Assembly: GCF_000006445.2 (NCBI RefSeq)
Contig: NC_006048.2
Span: 2,170,001-2,234,000, forward strand
Direction: 5' to 3'
DNA length: 64,000 bases
Origin: Debaryomyces hansenii CBS767
Lineage: Eukaryota > Ascomycota > Pichiomycetes > Serinales > Debaryomycetaceae
Position 1 is the stretch's first letter. Each line of letters starts with the position of its first letter. The notes under the pieces are model-generated. The model made no database searches, was not told where the DNA came from, and saw only the letters and a program-made list of their open reading frames with translations. Positions 29,063 to 37,761 of this stretch are shown one piece after another. The translations under genes were made by a program, and so were the position numbers.

Positions 29063-30835
29063 TTATAACGCCACATCGTTCAAATCTTCAGCCACTTCTT
29101 CTACATCGTTCGTTTCATTTTGCTTTTGTTTCTGTTGTTGTTTTTTAGCCTTCTTGCTTTGATTCTTTTTTTGGGTTTTTGTCAAAGGTTTAGCGTCCTC
29201 ATTTTGTTCATCTTCAGGGGCCTCTTCGTTCTCATGTTCCTTTTCTTGTTCTTTTTCTTCTTCTTGTTCTTCTTCTTCTTCTTCTTTGTCATCTTCCTTG
29301 GCTGGAGTCTCTATGACTTCGGGTTTTTCTTCTATGATTTCATCCTTTTGTTTAGTTTCTTTTTCTGGTTCCGCAGCAGCGGTGTTCTTTACGCTTTTAA
29401 CTTCAGACTTCTTCACTGGTTCTTCTGGAACCTTTTCGTCTTCGTCAATAAGAGTCTCCTTTGGTAAAGCAACCTTACTACTACTTTCCATATTGATCAA
29501 AGGGTTCTGAGACTTATTCGTATTGGCAGTTGCACCAGACATACTAGGACTGGCTGCTCTAACTGGAGACGCCATACCACTGGCATTTGGTTTAGCATGA
29601 GGCATTCTCTGAGGAGTGAAAGAAGTGGAAAACTTTTCGAGATTAGTTATACCAAACGTTTTCAAAGCTCTTCTCTTTAACACCTCTAAATATGTAAGCT
29701 TGCCCTTTATAGAGTTACCAAATTCCTTCTGTTCTCTATCACGGAAACATAACTCACCTTGATCTTCTTCACCATCACCGATCATGTAATCATCGTCGTT
29801 TCTGGAGCCGTCCAAAAAGCCGCCGTCTTGATCGTTTTGATCAATTTGAAAGTTCCCTAACTCCAAGTCTGAAACAAATCCGAACATGAACTCTTGTAAA
29901 TTCGATGCAATAACCAACTTTGTATCATAATCTCTACCAAAAATAATGATTTGGCCCCAGTGACCTTGTGGACCTGGTGCTAGGTCAATAGCAATCTGGT
30001 TACCACAAAAATCCTTCAAAAATGGAATCCAACCACGGTGTGCGTAGTATGGTTGAATGGCATTTGGCGGAATGGATTTTTGATTGGCAATAAACGAGTT
30101 ATTGATCTTGTTTTCATGACCATGTGTTTCAGAAGCATCGGCCGACGACGTGGCCTTCTGGTGCTGTTGCTGTTGCTGTTGATGTTGGAACATATATTGT
30201 TGTTTTTCCAATCTTTGGTTAACCTTAGCCCAAATAGCATATTCTTCTATTATACCTTCTAAATCTAACAACGTCAAGCCCATTACCAACCCAGTAGGTT
30301 TTCCACCTCTGAACTGTCCGTCATGTCTCTTATAAAATTGTCTTATTTCTACCGGCAACGACCCACATCCCAAATCGTTCTCAAACTCATTCAAATCCGC
30401 AGTGGTAACTCCGTCATTCAAATTGTCCCCCAATTCGGGGTATTCTTCCTCTAACCAGCTCTCAATACGGTCCCACAATGAGTCGATTGATGGCAACGGT
30501 GGCTGCCCACTAGCATTCAAATTTTGAAGTTGAAGCTCCGACGAATTCGTGTTCGATGATCTTAATCCCGGTCTGTAACCAACTGTAGTAGATGAACCGT
30601 TACGCGATAACGAAGTTCTGCTACCATTATTACCTCCTTCAATAAGCGAATGACTCGACGAATTAACTGTGGCCAAACGGTTCAACTCGTGCAATCTTGA
30701 ACTCGAATTGCCGCCTCCAACTGTAGTTCCAACATTATTAACTGCTGAATTTTTGTATGGCGAATCATAAGACGCATAATGATCCTCTGTAGTTATAGAG
30801 TGCACAAATGACTTAAAATTATCGATAATACCCAT
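29063..30835 (-). CDS. SMI1: Cell wall assembly regulator Smi1/Knr4
   Basis: 590 residues, against 505 in S. cerevisiae. The SMI1/KNR4 domain spans about 115-350: LWDRIESWLEEEYPELGDNL, GSLPVEIRQFYKRHDGQ, GLTLLDLEGI, WIPFLKDFCGNQIAIDLAPG and GQIIIFGRDYDTKLV. A Gln/His run (HQQQQQQHQ) interrupts it near 218. The last 130 residues are extremely acidic then Lys/Gln-rich, encoded by a TTC/TTG microsatellite around 29230-29290. Smi1 coordinates 1,3-beta-glucan synthesis with the cell integrity MAP kinase Slt2 and calcineurin signalling. Confidence 0.95.
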   Translation of the reverse strand: MGIIDNFKSFVHSITTEDHYASYDSPYKNSAVNNVGTTVGGGNSSSRLHELNRLATVNSSSHSLIEGGNNGSRTSLSRNGSSTTVGYRPGLRSSNTNSSELQLQNLNASGQPPLPSIDSLWDRIESWLEEEYPELGDNLNDGVTTADLNEFENDLGCGSLPVEIRQFYKRHDGQFRGGKPTGLVMGLTLLDLEGIIEEYAIWAKVNQRLEKQQYMFQHQQQQQQHQKATSSADASETHGHENKINNSFIANQKSIPPNAIQPYYAHRGWIPFLKDFCGNQIAIDLAPGPQGHWGQIIIFGRDYDTKLVIASNLQEFMFGFVSDLELGNFQIDQNDQDGGFLDGSRNDDDYMIGDGEEDQGELCFRDREQKEFGNSIKGKLTYLEVLKRRALKTFGITNLEKFSTSFTPQRMPHAKPNASGMASPVRAASPSMSGATANTNKSQNPLINMESSSKVALPKETLIDEDEKVPEEPVKKSEVKSVKNTAAAEPEKETKQKDEIIEEKPEVIETPAKEDDKEEEEEEQEEEKEQEKEHENEEAPEDEQNEDAKPLTKTQKKNQSKKAKKQQQKQKQNETNDVEEVAEDLNDVAL

Positions 30836-31788
30836 ATTTTCTATCGTTCTTGCTCTATAGATTCAGGTTTATAGTGTTTTATTCACCTAGTCATTGTTTA
30901 TTTTACTTGTGAACAAAAGTAAGCGTGTCGTTTGTGAAATTTGCGATTCTTTATATGTAGGAGATTCGAATCTTAGGCTAGGATGGACAGGGCCTGGTTA
31001 AAGTTAGACTAAGCCGAACTAGACTAAACTTTAGATTATCTCTTCATCGTTTATCTATCTTCTCTATAATAAACGAGATTCTTACTTTTATCTGTAAGAA
31101 ATCAGCTGATACCCTATATTTTTACTATAAATAATCTCCAGATTTTTATGAAATGTTCCATTATGTATAAGTGAATACTGAAGAATATAAAGAATTTTGA
31201 TACTAGAAATCCAAATGCCTATTTCCTAGAAATTTATGTTATTTGGGAGTATAAGGTGAGGTTGAACAGTTGTAAGGAACATCTTCGCGATGTTTAAGCC
31301 TCGTAAGCTATATTATCAATGTAGTTTAGTTAGACAGTCCAAGATTAGAGGATTACGTTGAAAGGGGGTTTAAATATAAAGTATAAGATGCAATATTTAT
31401 TGAGTTAAATTGGTGATCTTTTATGTATAAACATGAAATTATGCTAAGAAATGAACTTATGATAATGCTGGTAAAAAGTGGTATTAAAAGAGTAGAGACG
31501 AGTTTTGTATTGAAAATTATCCGATGCTGAATTAACAATCAACATAGTTATCTCTGTCATTAGGCATACTATAGGCCACAGTCTATTGGCCATATTTTGT
31601 GCTATAATCAAGTGCCTGGTTCTTGAGTTTTTGGTTTGAACTATGGAGTGGAGTATATAATGTAGTCAGGATTGCTGTAATACTGTATGTTGCTCGCATA
31701 TATGCTAGTGTTCAATAACTACATATATATGCAAAATATCTAATTAAGGAAGTATATGAATCAAAAAGGAAATAGGGCAAAATTGTAA
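30836..31788. other. SMI1 promoter and GSH1 3' flank
   Basis: 953 bases. It holds a 12-base palindrome AGATTCGAATCT at 30962-30973 and a pair of TAGACTAA repeats near 31005-31030. A 61-codon frame at 31353-31538 is not supported. A 23-codon ATG frame starts near 31290. No tRNA was found although the palindrome looks superficially like a B box. Confidence 0.5.
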
Positions 31789-34077
31789 CTAGGTGGAATT
31801 AGAGTTGTTTCTCAAAAAATTAGAGATTGAAGTCCCGAAGTAGCTGGTAAATAAATCACGGTTGGAGAAGTCCAAATCAGAAAGGAGAGTTGCGTCTCTA
31901 ATTAATTCGTAAGCCAATTCTTCACTTATCTTGGAGTCTTGTTTATACAATGGGTTGCTAAGGGCCTTGTGTCTAATCCAGTGGGCAATCGTGGGGATTT
32001 TGCCCGAGGCTCTGTACGATATCAATCGCAAGTAGTTTTGGAGCTTCAACATTCTATTTGCAAGTTGCGACGTTTCGCAGTGATGGTGCGACGATTCTGG
32101 GAGCAATTCAGTAGCAATTAGTTTGACGATCAACTTGATCATACCGGGGAAGTCTTCACCACCATTGATGATTTCGTCGATGGTGTATTTGGACTCATTG
32201 TAGTCACAAGATGTATCTGCCAGGTTATTGCCATTAATGACGTTCTCTTTAGCGTGGCTCGCGTATCCATTCACGTAGACTTCGTCGACTCCTAGCTCGT
32301 CGTTACCTCTATTAATAAATCTATCGAACCAGCTTAAGTCGTAGCCAATGAATTCATCGTTATTGAGCCGCCACTTGCATGATGTCTTGAACCAAAATTT
32401 ATCCTTGAGAACAGAATCTACCTTATGCGCTGTTTCCATATTCTCATCAACATGCAGAATTGGTATATAGAAATCTGGTTTGAACTTTAATATAGCTTTG
32501 GATAATAATGCAATAAAAACCGAGTATGCTGCATTTTCGAAATCGGTTAGTTGAATTTCCATAGGACGGAACTCTACCCTCCACCCTGGTTTAGCAGCTA
32601 ACTCTTGCAGCGTGATATTTTTTGGATACAAGGCTGGCGGTTTAAATCTCAAGGTTTGCCAATTGGTAGATTGTAGGTTCTCAAAGTGATCATTCTCTAG
32701 CTCATTATCTTGATCAATTCTCTCGGAGAATATAACTAATGGATCACGTATAAATAAATATGCAAAATGTTGTGCCATTATTGGATCAAATAATTTAGAG
32801 TCCATCAATTGTTCATACACTTTTTTATTCATAGGCATATAAGCATCGTTGTACTTATCTTTGAAATACACATCTGTTTTACCCGAATATTTGTAGTCGC
32901 TCAAATAACTATTGATCGATTCATATCTAGACTTAGTGATTTTTTGAATTGGTTTACCGTCAGAGGTCTTTAACCTGGTCTCTCCATACTTGTTACTAAT
33001 ACGGTCACCATTAACACCACGACCTCCACCTAATGTTTCCATGTGTTTTTTGTCTTCCTCTGTTACATCGAGTCCTCCAAAAAAATCATAACCCGTATAT
33101 GGTTCGACATCTCTCTCTATGAATGTTCTATCGTCAACAGCTCCACTAATAACATTCCATCTAACATCTTGGTTTACTAAGAAACCTTTGAAAATTGGAG
33201 CTGCTGCTGTCAAACTTAACATTATTGGAGTGAGAGGCGCTAATGTATCGTACAAGTATCTTGCTTCGTCGATTTCTTGAGCTTGCATAGTCACTTGTAA
33301 GCATGATGACCCCATTCCAAATCCCATCGAATCCATATAAACATGGCCTGGTTTGGAGGCGCCAACCCATGGTTCCTTATCAGACTCAAATAAATCACGA
33401 TTTTTTGGAATAGAATCATCTATTAATTTAGTGTTAATATCCGGATACATTGGTAAGTTAATAGCGACCTTGCACCCTCTTCTTTTTCTAATATTTGCTG
33501 TTAAAGTTGGGAATCTTACATGACGATTAATGATTTCATCTGGCAAAAACAACGATTGAGATGCTGGACCTATTGGTTTAGCAGGCGGTGAAGTAAAGTT
33601 ACCGCACCCCATTCTTGGAAAACTTGTTAAGGTGAGAGGTTTAATATTCTTCGGTAATTCTGATTCACTAACTTTCCTTCTTTTTATCATGTTCTCCTCA
33701 ACATAAACATAATCGTCTAGCAAATCACCATCATATGGCTTTAAAGGAGTAGCCTCAATCATGTATCTACCGTACTCTGGGTGAAATAAAATGTTGTTCT
33801 TGATCGATTTTTCATACGATTCAGGTTTTTCGGGGTCGTTCAAATCGTTCAATATGTAATCCTTATCGATCGCTAACTTAGCAGTTTTAGACCTCGCATC
33901 AATATCGACTAGCATATACTCAACTTCTTCACCCCATAAGAACGGATCTTGTACCCTCGAAGCAGAGTGTTGCTTGAAAATATTTATCAACTGCCTTATA
34001 CCATTCTCTCTGACATGTTCATTGAACTTATTAGCATCGTGCCAGTCTAAAGGGGTACCCAACGACAATAATCCCAT
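31789..34077 (-). CDS. GSH1: Glutamate-cysteine ligase
   Basis: 762 residues from the ATG at 34077, where MGLLSLGTPLDW matches the start of yeast Gsh1 (MGLLALGTPL). The frame upstream starts only at a GTG. Eukaryotic GCS motifs are WGEEVEYMLVDID near 47-60 (metal-binding acidic residues), MGFGMGSSCLQVTMQ near 252-266, FKGFLVNQDVRWNVISGAVDDR, and GWRVEFRPMEIQLTDFENAA. It makes gamma-glutamylcysteine, the rate-limiting step of glutathione synthesis. Length exceeds S. cerevisiae (678), mostly by inserts. The upstream region carries a Yap1-type and a Cbf1-type site. Confidence 0.97.
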   Translation of the reverse strand: MGLLSLGTPLDWHDANKFNEHVRENGIRQLINIFKQHSASRVQDPFLWGEEVEYMLVDIDARSKTAKLAIDKDYILNDLNDPEKPESYEKSIKNNILFHPEYGRYMIEATPLKPYDGDLLDDYVYVEENMIKRRKVSESELPKNIKPLTLTSFPRMGCGNFTSPPAKPIGPASQSLFLPDEIINRHVRFPTLTANIRKRRGCKVAINLPMYPDINTKLIDDSIPKNRDLFESDKEPWVGASKPGHVYMDSMGFGMGSSCLQVTMQAQEIDEARYLYDTLAPLTPIMLSLTAAAPIFKGFLVNQDVRWNVISGAVDDRTFIERDVEPYTGYDFFGGLDVTEEDKKHMETLGGGRGVNGDRISNKYGETRLKTSDGKPIQKITKSRYESINSYLSDYKYSGKTDVYFKDKYNDAYMPMNKKVYEQLMDSKLFDPIMAQHFAYLFIRDPLVIFSERIDQDNELENDHFENLQSTNWQTLRFKPPALYPKNITLQELAAKPGWRVEFRPMEIQLTDFENAAYSVFIALLSKAILKFKPDFYIPILHVDENMETAHKVDSVLKDKFWFKTSCKWRLNNDEFIGYDLSWFDRFINRGNDELGVDEVYVNGYASHAKENVINGNNLADTSCDYNESKYTIDEIINGGEDFPGMIKLIVKLIATELLPESSHHHCETSQLANRMLKLQNYLRLISYRASGKIPTIAHWIRHKALSNPLYKQDSKISEELAYELIRDATLLSDLDFSNRDLFTSYFGTSISNFLRNNSNST

Positions 34078-34361
34078 ACTATATTTGGGCCAATAATTCA
34101 CAAACTTGAGTCCTGAAAGCTCACCCTTCTCGTGTGGTCTGTGAAATAAAAAAGAATGCCAAAAACCAGGCGATCTGGTTGTTTTCTAACGTTTATGGAA
34201 CTGGAAAAGAAGCTCACACCCAAAAAAAATATACTATTTATCGCCTCGTCTGTATAACTCTCGTTAGTAGCAAGTCAATAGGTCTTTGTTTAACTATAGC
34301 AATCAGTTTCCAGCAAAGACTACTATGCTGGATGCCTTCCGATTAAATTAAAATTTCAAGC

Positions 34362-34368
34362 TTACTAA
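34362..34368 (+). promoter_or_regulatory. Yap1-type response element TTACTAA
   Basis: TTACTAA is the preferred Yap1/Cap1 site. It lies 285 bases upstream of GSH1, a classical Yap1 target in S. cerevisiae. Confidence 0.5.
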
Positions 34369-34378
34369 TTTGTCACAT

Positions 34379-34386
34379 TCACGTGA
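34379..34386 (+). promoter_or_regulatory. TCACGTGA, Cbf1/Met4-type site upstream of GSH1
   Basis: CACGTG with symmetric flanks, 302 bases upstream of GSH1 and 11 bases from the Yap1-type site. Cbf1/Met4 control sulphur and glutathione genes in S. cerevisiae. Confidence 0.5.
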
Positions 34387-34445
34387 GTTTTCAGCATACT
34401 CGGAAATCATTCCATATGTTGATGTGTGTAAAAGGAATTGAAGGT

Positions 34446-34470
34446 GTTGGATTGGATTGGATTGGATTGT
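34446..34470 (+). repeat. Tandem ATTGG pentamers (CCAAT on the minus strand)
   Basis: Five pentamers in register: GTTGG, three perfect ATTGG at 34451-34465, then ATTGT. On the GSH1 coding strand this reads as three head-to-tail CCAAT boxes. It is either a simple pentanucleotide repeat or a multiple Hap-complex site. Confidence 0.7.
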
Positions 34471-34850
34471 CTATTAGAACTACAATTCATTCGTTTTATT
34501 GGAATATAGAATTTGATCCAGAAGACTTTAAGATGCAAAAACTGTAGTGAATAGTCTGCGGAGCTAACTACATTAATGTCCGTTATTTGGCATGAAGTGA
34601 TATTTCTAAAGTCACAAATTGCAAGAACCAAGTGATGTAAGCATATACAGGATTCCAGCAGATATTGGGTTATTATTTTGTGGATAATGTTACCATTAAA
34701 ATACTTCATATCAAAAATGTAGGGTGTAATTAATGTTGAGAAAATTGCATGGGAGAGATACCAATAGCTTTGGCAAATGTAATCGGCATTCTAATAAAAA
34801 TGACAACGCGCTGCTTTCACCGAAATATTGCAAATTCGCAGCTAAATCAA

Positions 34851-34914
34851 GTAGACGTTTAGTATTTCGTCCATTTGATCTAGTAGACATTTAGTAGTTC
34901 GTCCATTTGATCTA
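34851..34914 (+). repeat. Two tandem copies of a 32-bp unit
   Basis: Units 34851-34882 and 34883-34914 start GTAGAC(G/A)TTTAGTA and end GTCCATTTGATCTA. They differ at two of 32 positions (unit positions 7 and 15). Confidence 0.85.
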
Positions 34915-35463
34915 GCTAACGAATCATTCAATACACTGTACATTGTATCGCCTGTAATGAATTCAATACTATGTATGAAATGGTATGGTCTATTTTACGC
35001 TTCTTCTGTTATGCATTGAGTTATATATATGCAAATGGGAAAGTGAAAATCTAATTAACCATATTCTATTTGCATTATATGCCTCTCTAATCAATTATAC
35101 TCGAGATATGAAGGGAATTAACTAATATTTAACTTTAAAGCAAATGCAAAAATCTCAAATAATTATTAATGATTGCAAACTTTTCTCGTTATTCATTAAA
35201 TCATGTCTAACATCCAAACCATTATTATAACGATAGTAGTTTAGCTAGTATACTAGACTATATATAAATAAAGAGACTTATTAACGAAGTACCTAAGGAT
35301 TTATTCTTTATGGCCAGCATTGTAAAGATTCTGGCTTGTGGTTGCAAGCGCGGCTAATTGCTTTCCATTTTACCCAATTAGGAATGACTCAATGAAAACC
35401 CACTTTATTTAGTCGTAACATGAATTAGCTATTAGTAAATCGTCTGTGAATAAGGCTAAAATT

Positions 35464-36405
35464 ATGGATATGTCCATTAGAATACCCAAGACACGATCCA
35501 GGACTGGGTGCTTTACGTGTCGAAAAAGAAAGAAGAAGTGTGACGAGCTACTGTATCCGGTATGCCAGAATTGTCAGGAAAAGAATCTAGCTTGCCAATG
35601 GCCTCTGAAGAAGCATGAGTTTCATAAGAATATGGAGGAGGTTAAGTATATTGGGTACGAGGATAAAATTAGGGAAACTAATACTCGTCAGTTGAAAAGG
35701 AATTCTTCAGAACAGCACAATACGTATAGTGAGGACGAAATACAGCTCAAGAAGCGAAACGAGGGTCAAAAGGGACGCAAAGAGACTAGTTTTATGTCAA
35801 TAAGGCCGTTCAGTGAAGCTGGTAATTTGCTAGCTATCAACGAAATTGAAAATGATATATCATCAACACAAGCCACCGTATATAACAATCAGTTCCTACA
35901 CGAAGTACCAATTCATCGCAGCGATTCCACTTCTGATACATACGACAATGGACCTAGCGATCATGAAAACCACGGCAGCCAATATGCCCGTATACGACAT
36001 GCAATAGACTCGAAATCCCTCAAGCCACCCAGAACTTCAAAACTCGACTCGATACAACTACAGAAGAAGAGACACAACTATTTCTTAGAAAGAATCGCCA
36101 TGCAGCAGGATTGCGTAGATTCGGAAGAAGAGATAACGGATATTGCACCTGCCAGTCCATTTGAAATTGACTCGTTGATCGATAATGACTACATTCTAAA
36201 TGACAACGACAAACAAGACCACGTCGAAAGAGCCCAGTCCCCCATCCCGAAAGCAGAAACAACACTTAATGACCTACATCAGCCAGGGATAGCTTTTCCG
36301 CCTCAAATAATTATATCTAATTCCAACCACGAATCCAATGTTCAGAGTTCTTTACTACCACTGAAAACTACAAATTCTACACGTAAAGATGGCTTTCCGA
36401 ATTGA
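35464..36405 (+). CDS. Short Zn2Cys6 DNA-binding protein
   Basis: 313 residues from the ATG at 35464. A complete fungal zinc cluster is at Cys16, 19, 26, 34, 37 and 44 (CX2CX6CX7CX2CX6C), with the basic stretch RKRKKK between the second and third Cys. The rest is polar and disordered, with an acidic patch near 230-260 (DSEEEITDIAPASPFEIDSLIDNDY) that could activate transcription. The 'fungal_trans' regulatory domain common to these factors is missing, and 313 residues is short for the class. The sequence ends cleanly with TGA, so this may be a naturally short regulator rather than a broken one. I cannot name an orthologue. Confidence 0.85.
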   Translation: MDMSIRIPKTRSRTGCFTCRKRKKKCDELLYPVCQNCQEKNLACQWPLKKHEFHKNMEEVKYIGYEDKIRETNTRQLKRNSSEQHNTYSEDEIQLKKRNEGQKGRKETSFMSIRPFSEAGNLLAINEIENDISSTQATVYNNQFLHEVPIHRSDSTSDTYDNGPSDHENHGSQYARIRHAIDSKSLKPPRTSKLDSIQLQKKRHNYFLERIAMQQDCVDSEEEITDIAPASPFEIDSLIDNDYILNDNDKQDHVERAQSPIPKAETTLNDLHQPGIAFPPQIIISNSNHESNVQSSLLPLKTTNSTRKDGFPN

Positions 36406-36883
36406 TTTCTCCTAATAATAATAGTTCATAAGATATCGACCTTCATTTCTGAACTGATAATACTTTATTAATAGCTTCTGTATTGCTTCTATATAGCTTC
36501 TCTCTTTCGTACATCATATATCCATACCTCCGATCCTCGGAATTACGGCCTTTTTCCTAGCAGCGAAACCGGTTTAAAATATGTGACACAAAAATGTATT
36601 TTATCAGATTGTCTTTCTGTAAAATGTTGATAATTTACTACTTTCCTAACTAAAATATTTATAGCTAGCAAGACCATAAGATAAGCCAAGAAAGCGGTTC
36701 AAGAAAATTCGACATATTAAATTATATTTATAAAAGTTCAAGTGTTGATTTCTGTTTGGATAAAATTTTAAATTCACACTTTTGTTAATTTTTATACCAT
36801 ACAGAGGATACTGAAAAATCGATCAGCAATAAATATTCGAGCTCTTATTGATACAGAGTTGAACCTAGTACACATCAGACGAT
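36406..36883. other. HAP2 promoter
   Basis: 478 bases. It holds CCG-ATCCT-CGG at 36530-36540, an inverted CGG pair of the type bound by Zn2Cys6 dimers, followed by ACGGCC and ACCGGTTT. No gene. Confidence 0.5.
36530..36540. promoter_or_regulatory. CCG-N5-CGG inverted pair upstream of HAP2
   Basis: Inverted CGG triplets with 5-base spacing, 344 bases upstream of the HAP2 ATG and 125 bases beyond the Zn2Cys6 gene. The geometry is typical of a zinc cluster dimer site; which factor binds is unknown. Confidence 0.4.
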
Positions 36884-37630
36884 ATGACATCTTTACATCA
36901 TCCGGTTAACGATTCCACGGGGTATTACGAAGATCAAGTACCCGCACCCACATACTATAATCCGCATACTAATAACCAACCTCACCAAATTATTGATAAT
37001 TTAGACTCAGCACCGAATTCTAATAGTTCAACCTCATATTATGGAGGTGAACAACAAATAAACCAAGAACAACCTGTCCCTTCTAATAACTACGAGGGAC
37101 AAGCATCACAGACGCCTACAAACTCACAATTTTTCCAAGGTTCTCCGGATTCCCAGTCCCATCAATCTCAACATAATAGTCCGAACAATAATTCAACCAC
37201 AATCGCACAACCGCCCACTGAGCAGCCATTTTACGTTAATGCCAAGCAATATCACAGAATATTGAAAAGAAGAATAGCAAGAGCTAAATTAGAAGAGACT
37301 TTAAAAATTGCAAGAACTAGAAAACCGTATTTACACGAGTCAAGACACAAACATGCGATGAGAAGACCAAGGGGACAAGGAGGGCGGTTTTTAACTGCTG
37401 CTGAGATTGCGGAAAAAGAAAGATTAGATAAGTTGAAAGCTTTAGAGGATAAGGAGAAAATAGATAATTTCAACGGAGACCAACCTCAAGAAGAACAAAG
37501 TGATTCGTCGAAATCTTCAACAACTCCCACTACAGAAAAGACTACATCAAATGCTGGGAATGTTGCATCAAATGAAGATGATTCAATATTCCAAAATTTA
37601 ATTAATGAAAATGGGAGTACAGAGGATTAA
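36884..37630 (+). CDS. HAP2: CCAAT-binding factor subunit Hap2 (NF-YA)
   Basis: 248 residues, against 265 in S. cerevisiae. The NF-YA core spans about 113-172: the subunit-association helix [20 protein letters not shown], the linker, and the DNA-contact segment [20 protein letters not shown] followed by GRFLT. Flanks are Gln/Asn/Ser/Pro-rich. Hap2 joins Hap3 and Hap5 to bind CCAAT boxes, controlling respiration and, in Candida species, iron-responsive genes. Confidence 0.98.
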   Translation: MTSLHHPVNDSTGYYEDQVPAPTYYNPHTNNQPHQIIDNLDSAPNSNSSTSYYGGEQQINQEQPVPSNNYEGQASQTPTNSQFFQGSPDSQSHQSQHNSPNNNSTTIAQPPTEQPFYVNAKQYHRILKRRIARAKLEETLKIARTRKPYLHESRHKHAMRRPRGQGGRFLTAAEIAEKERLDKLKALEDKEKIDNFNGDQPQEEQSDSSKSSTTPTTEKTTSNAGNVASNEDDSIFQNLINENGSTED

Positions 37631-37761
37631 TCTGTATTGCGAACACTTCTAATCATGTTTTTTAATTTGTTCTTTCAGTTCTTTAAATGATTTTTTACTA
37701 GCGATTCTTTTAAAACTATTTATATGTAAATTATATAATTTTTGTAAATATAATGATCCAT

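Larger units (their letters stand above)
34078..35463. other. Divergent promoter region of GSH1 and the Zn2Cys6 gene
   Basis: 1386 bases, the longest gap in the window. It contains TTACTAA at 34362-34368, TCACGTGA at 34379-34386, tandem ATTGG at 34451-34465, and a duplicated 32-base unit at 34851-34914. A 100-codon frame on the minus strand (34407-34709) reads through the ATTGG repeat and is not supported. Confidence 0.55.

Noticed and set aside
30962..30973. Possible tRNA B box (ATTCGAATC)
   Set aside because: It is a symmetric palindrome. The position equivalent to G53 does not pair properly, and no A box or acceptor stem is found on either strand.
31353..31538. 61-codon hydrophobic frame downstream of GSH1
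   Set aside because: AT-rich composition alone gives Ile/Leu/Ser/Phe-rich frames like this; no start context or similarity.
34407..34709. 100-codon minus-strand frame in the GSH1 upstream region
   Set aside because: It reads through the ATTGG pentamers (giving SNPIQSN) and has no family resemblance.
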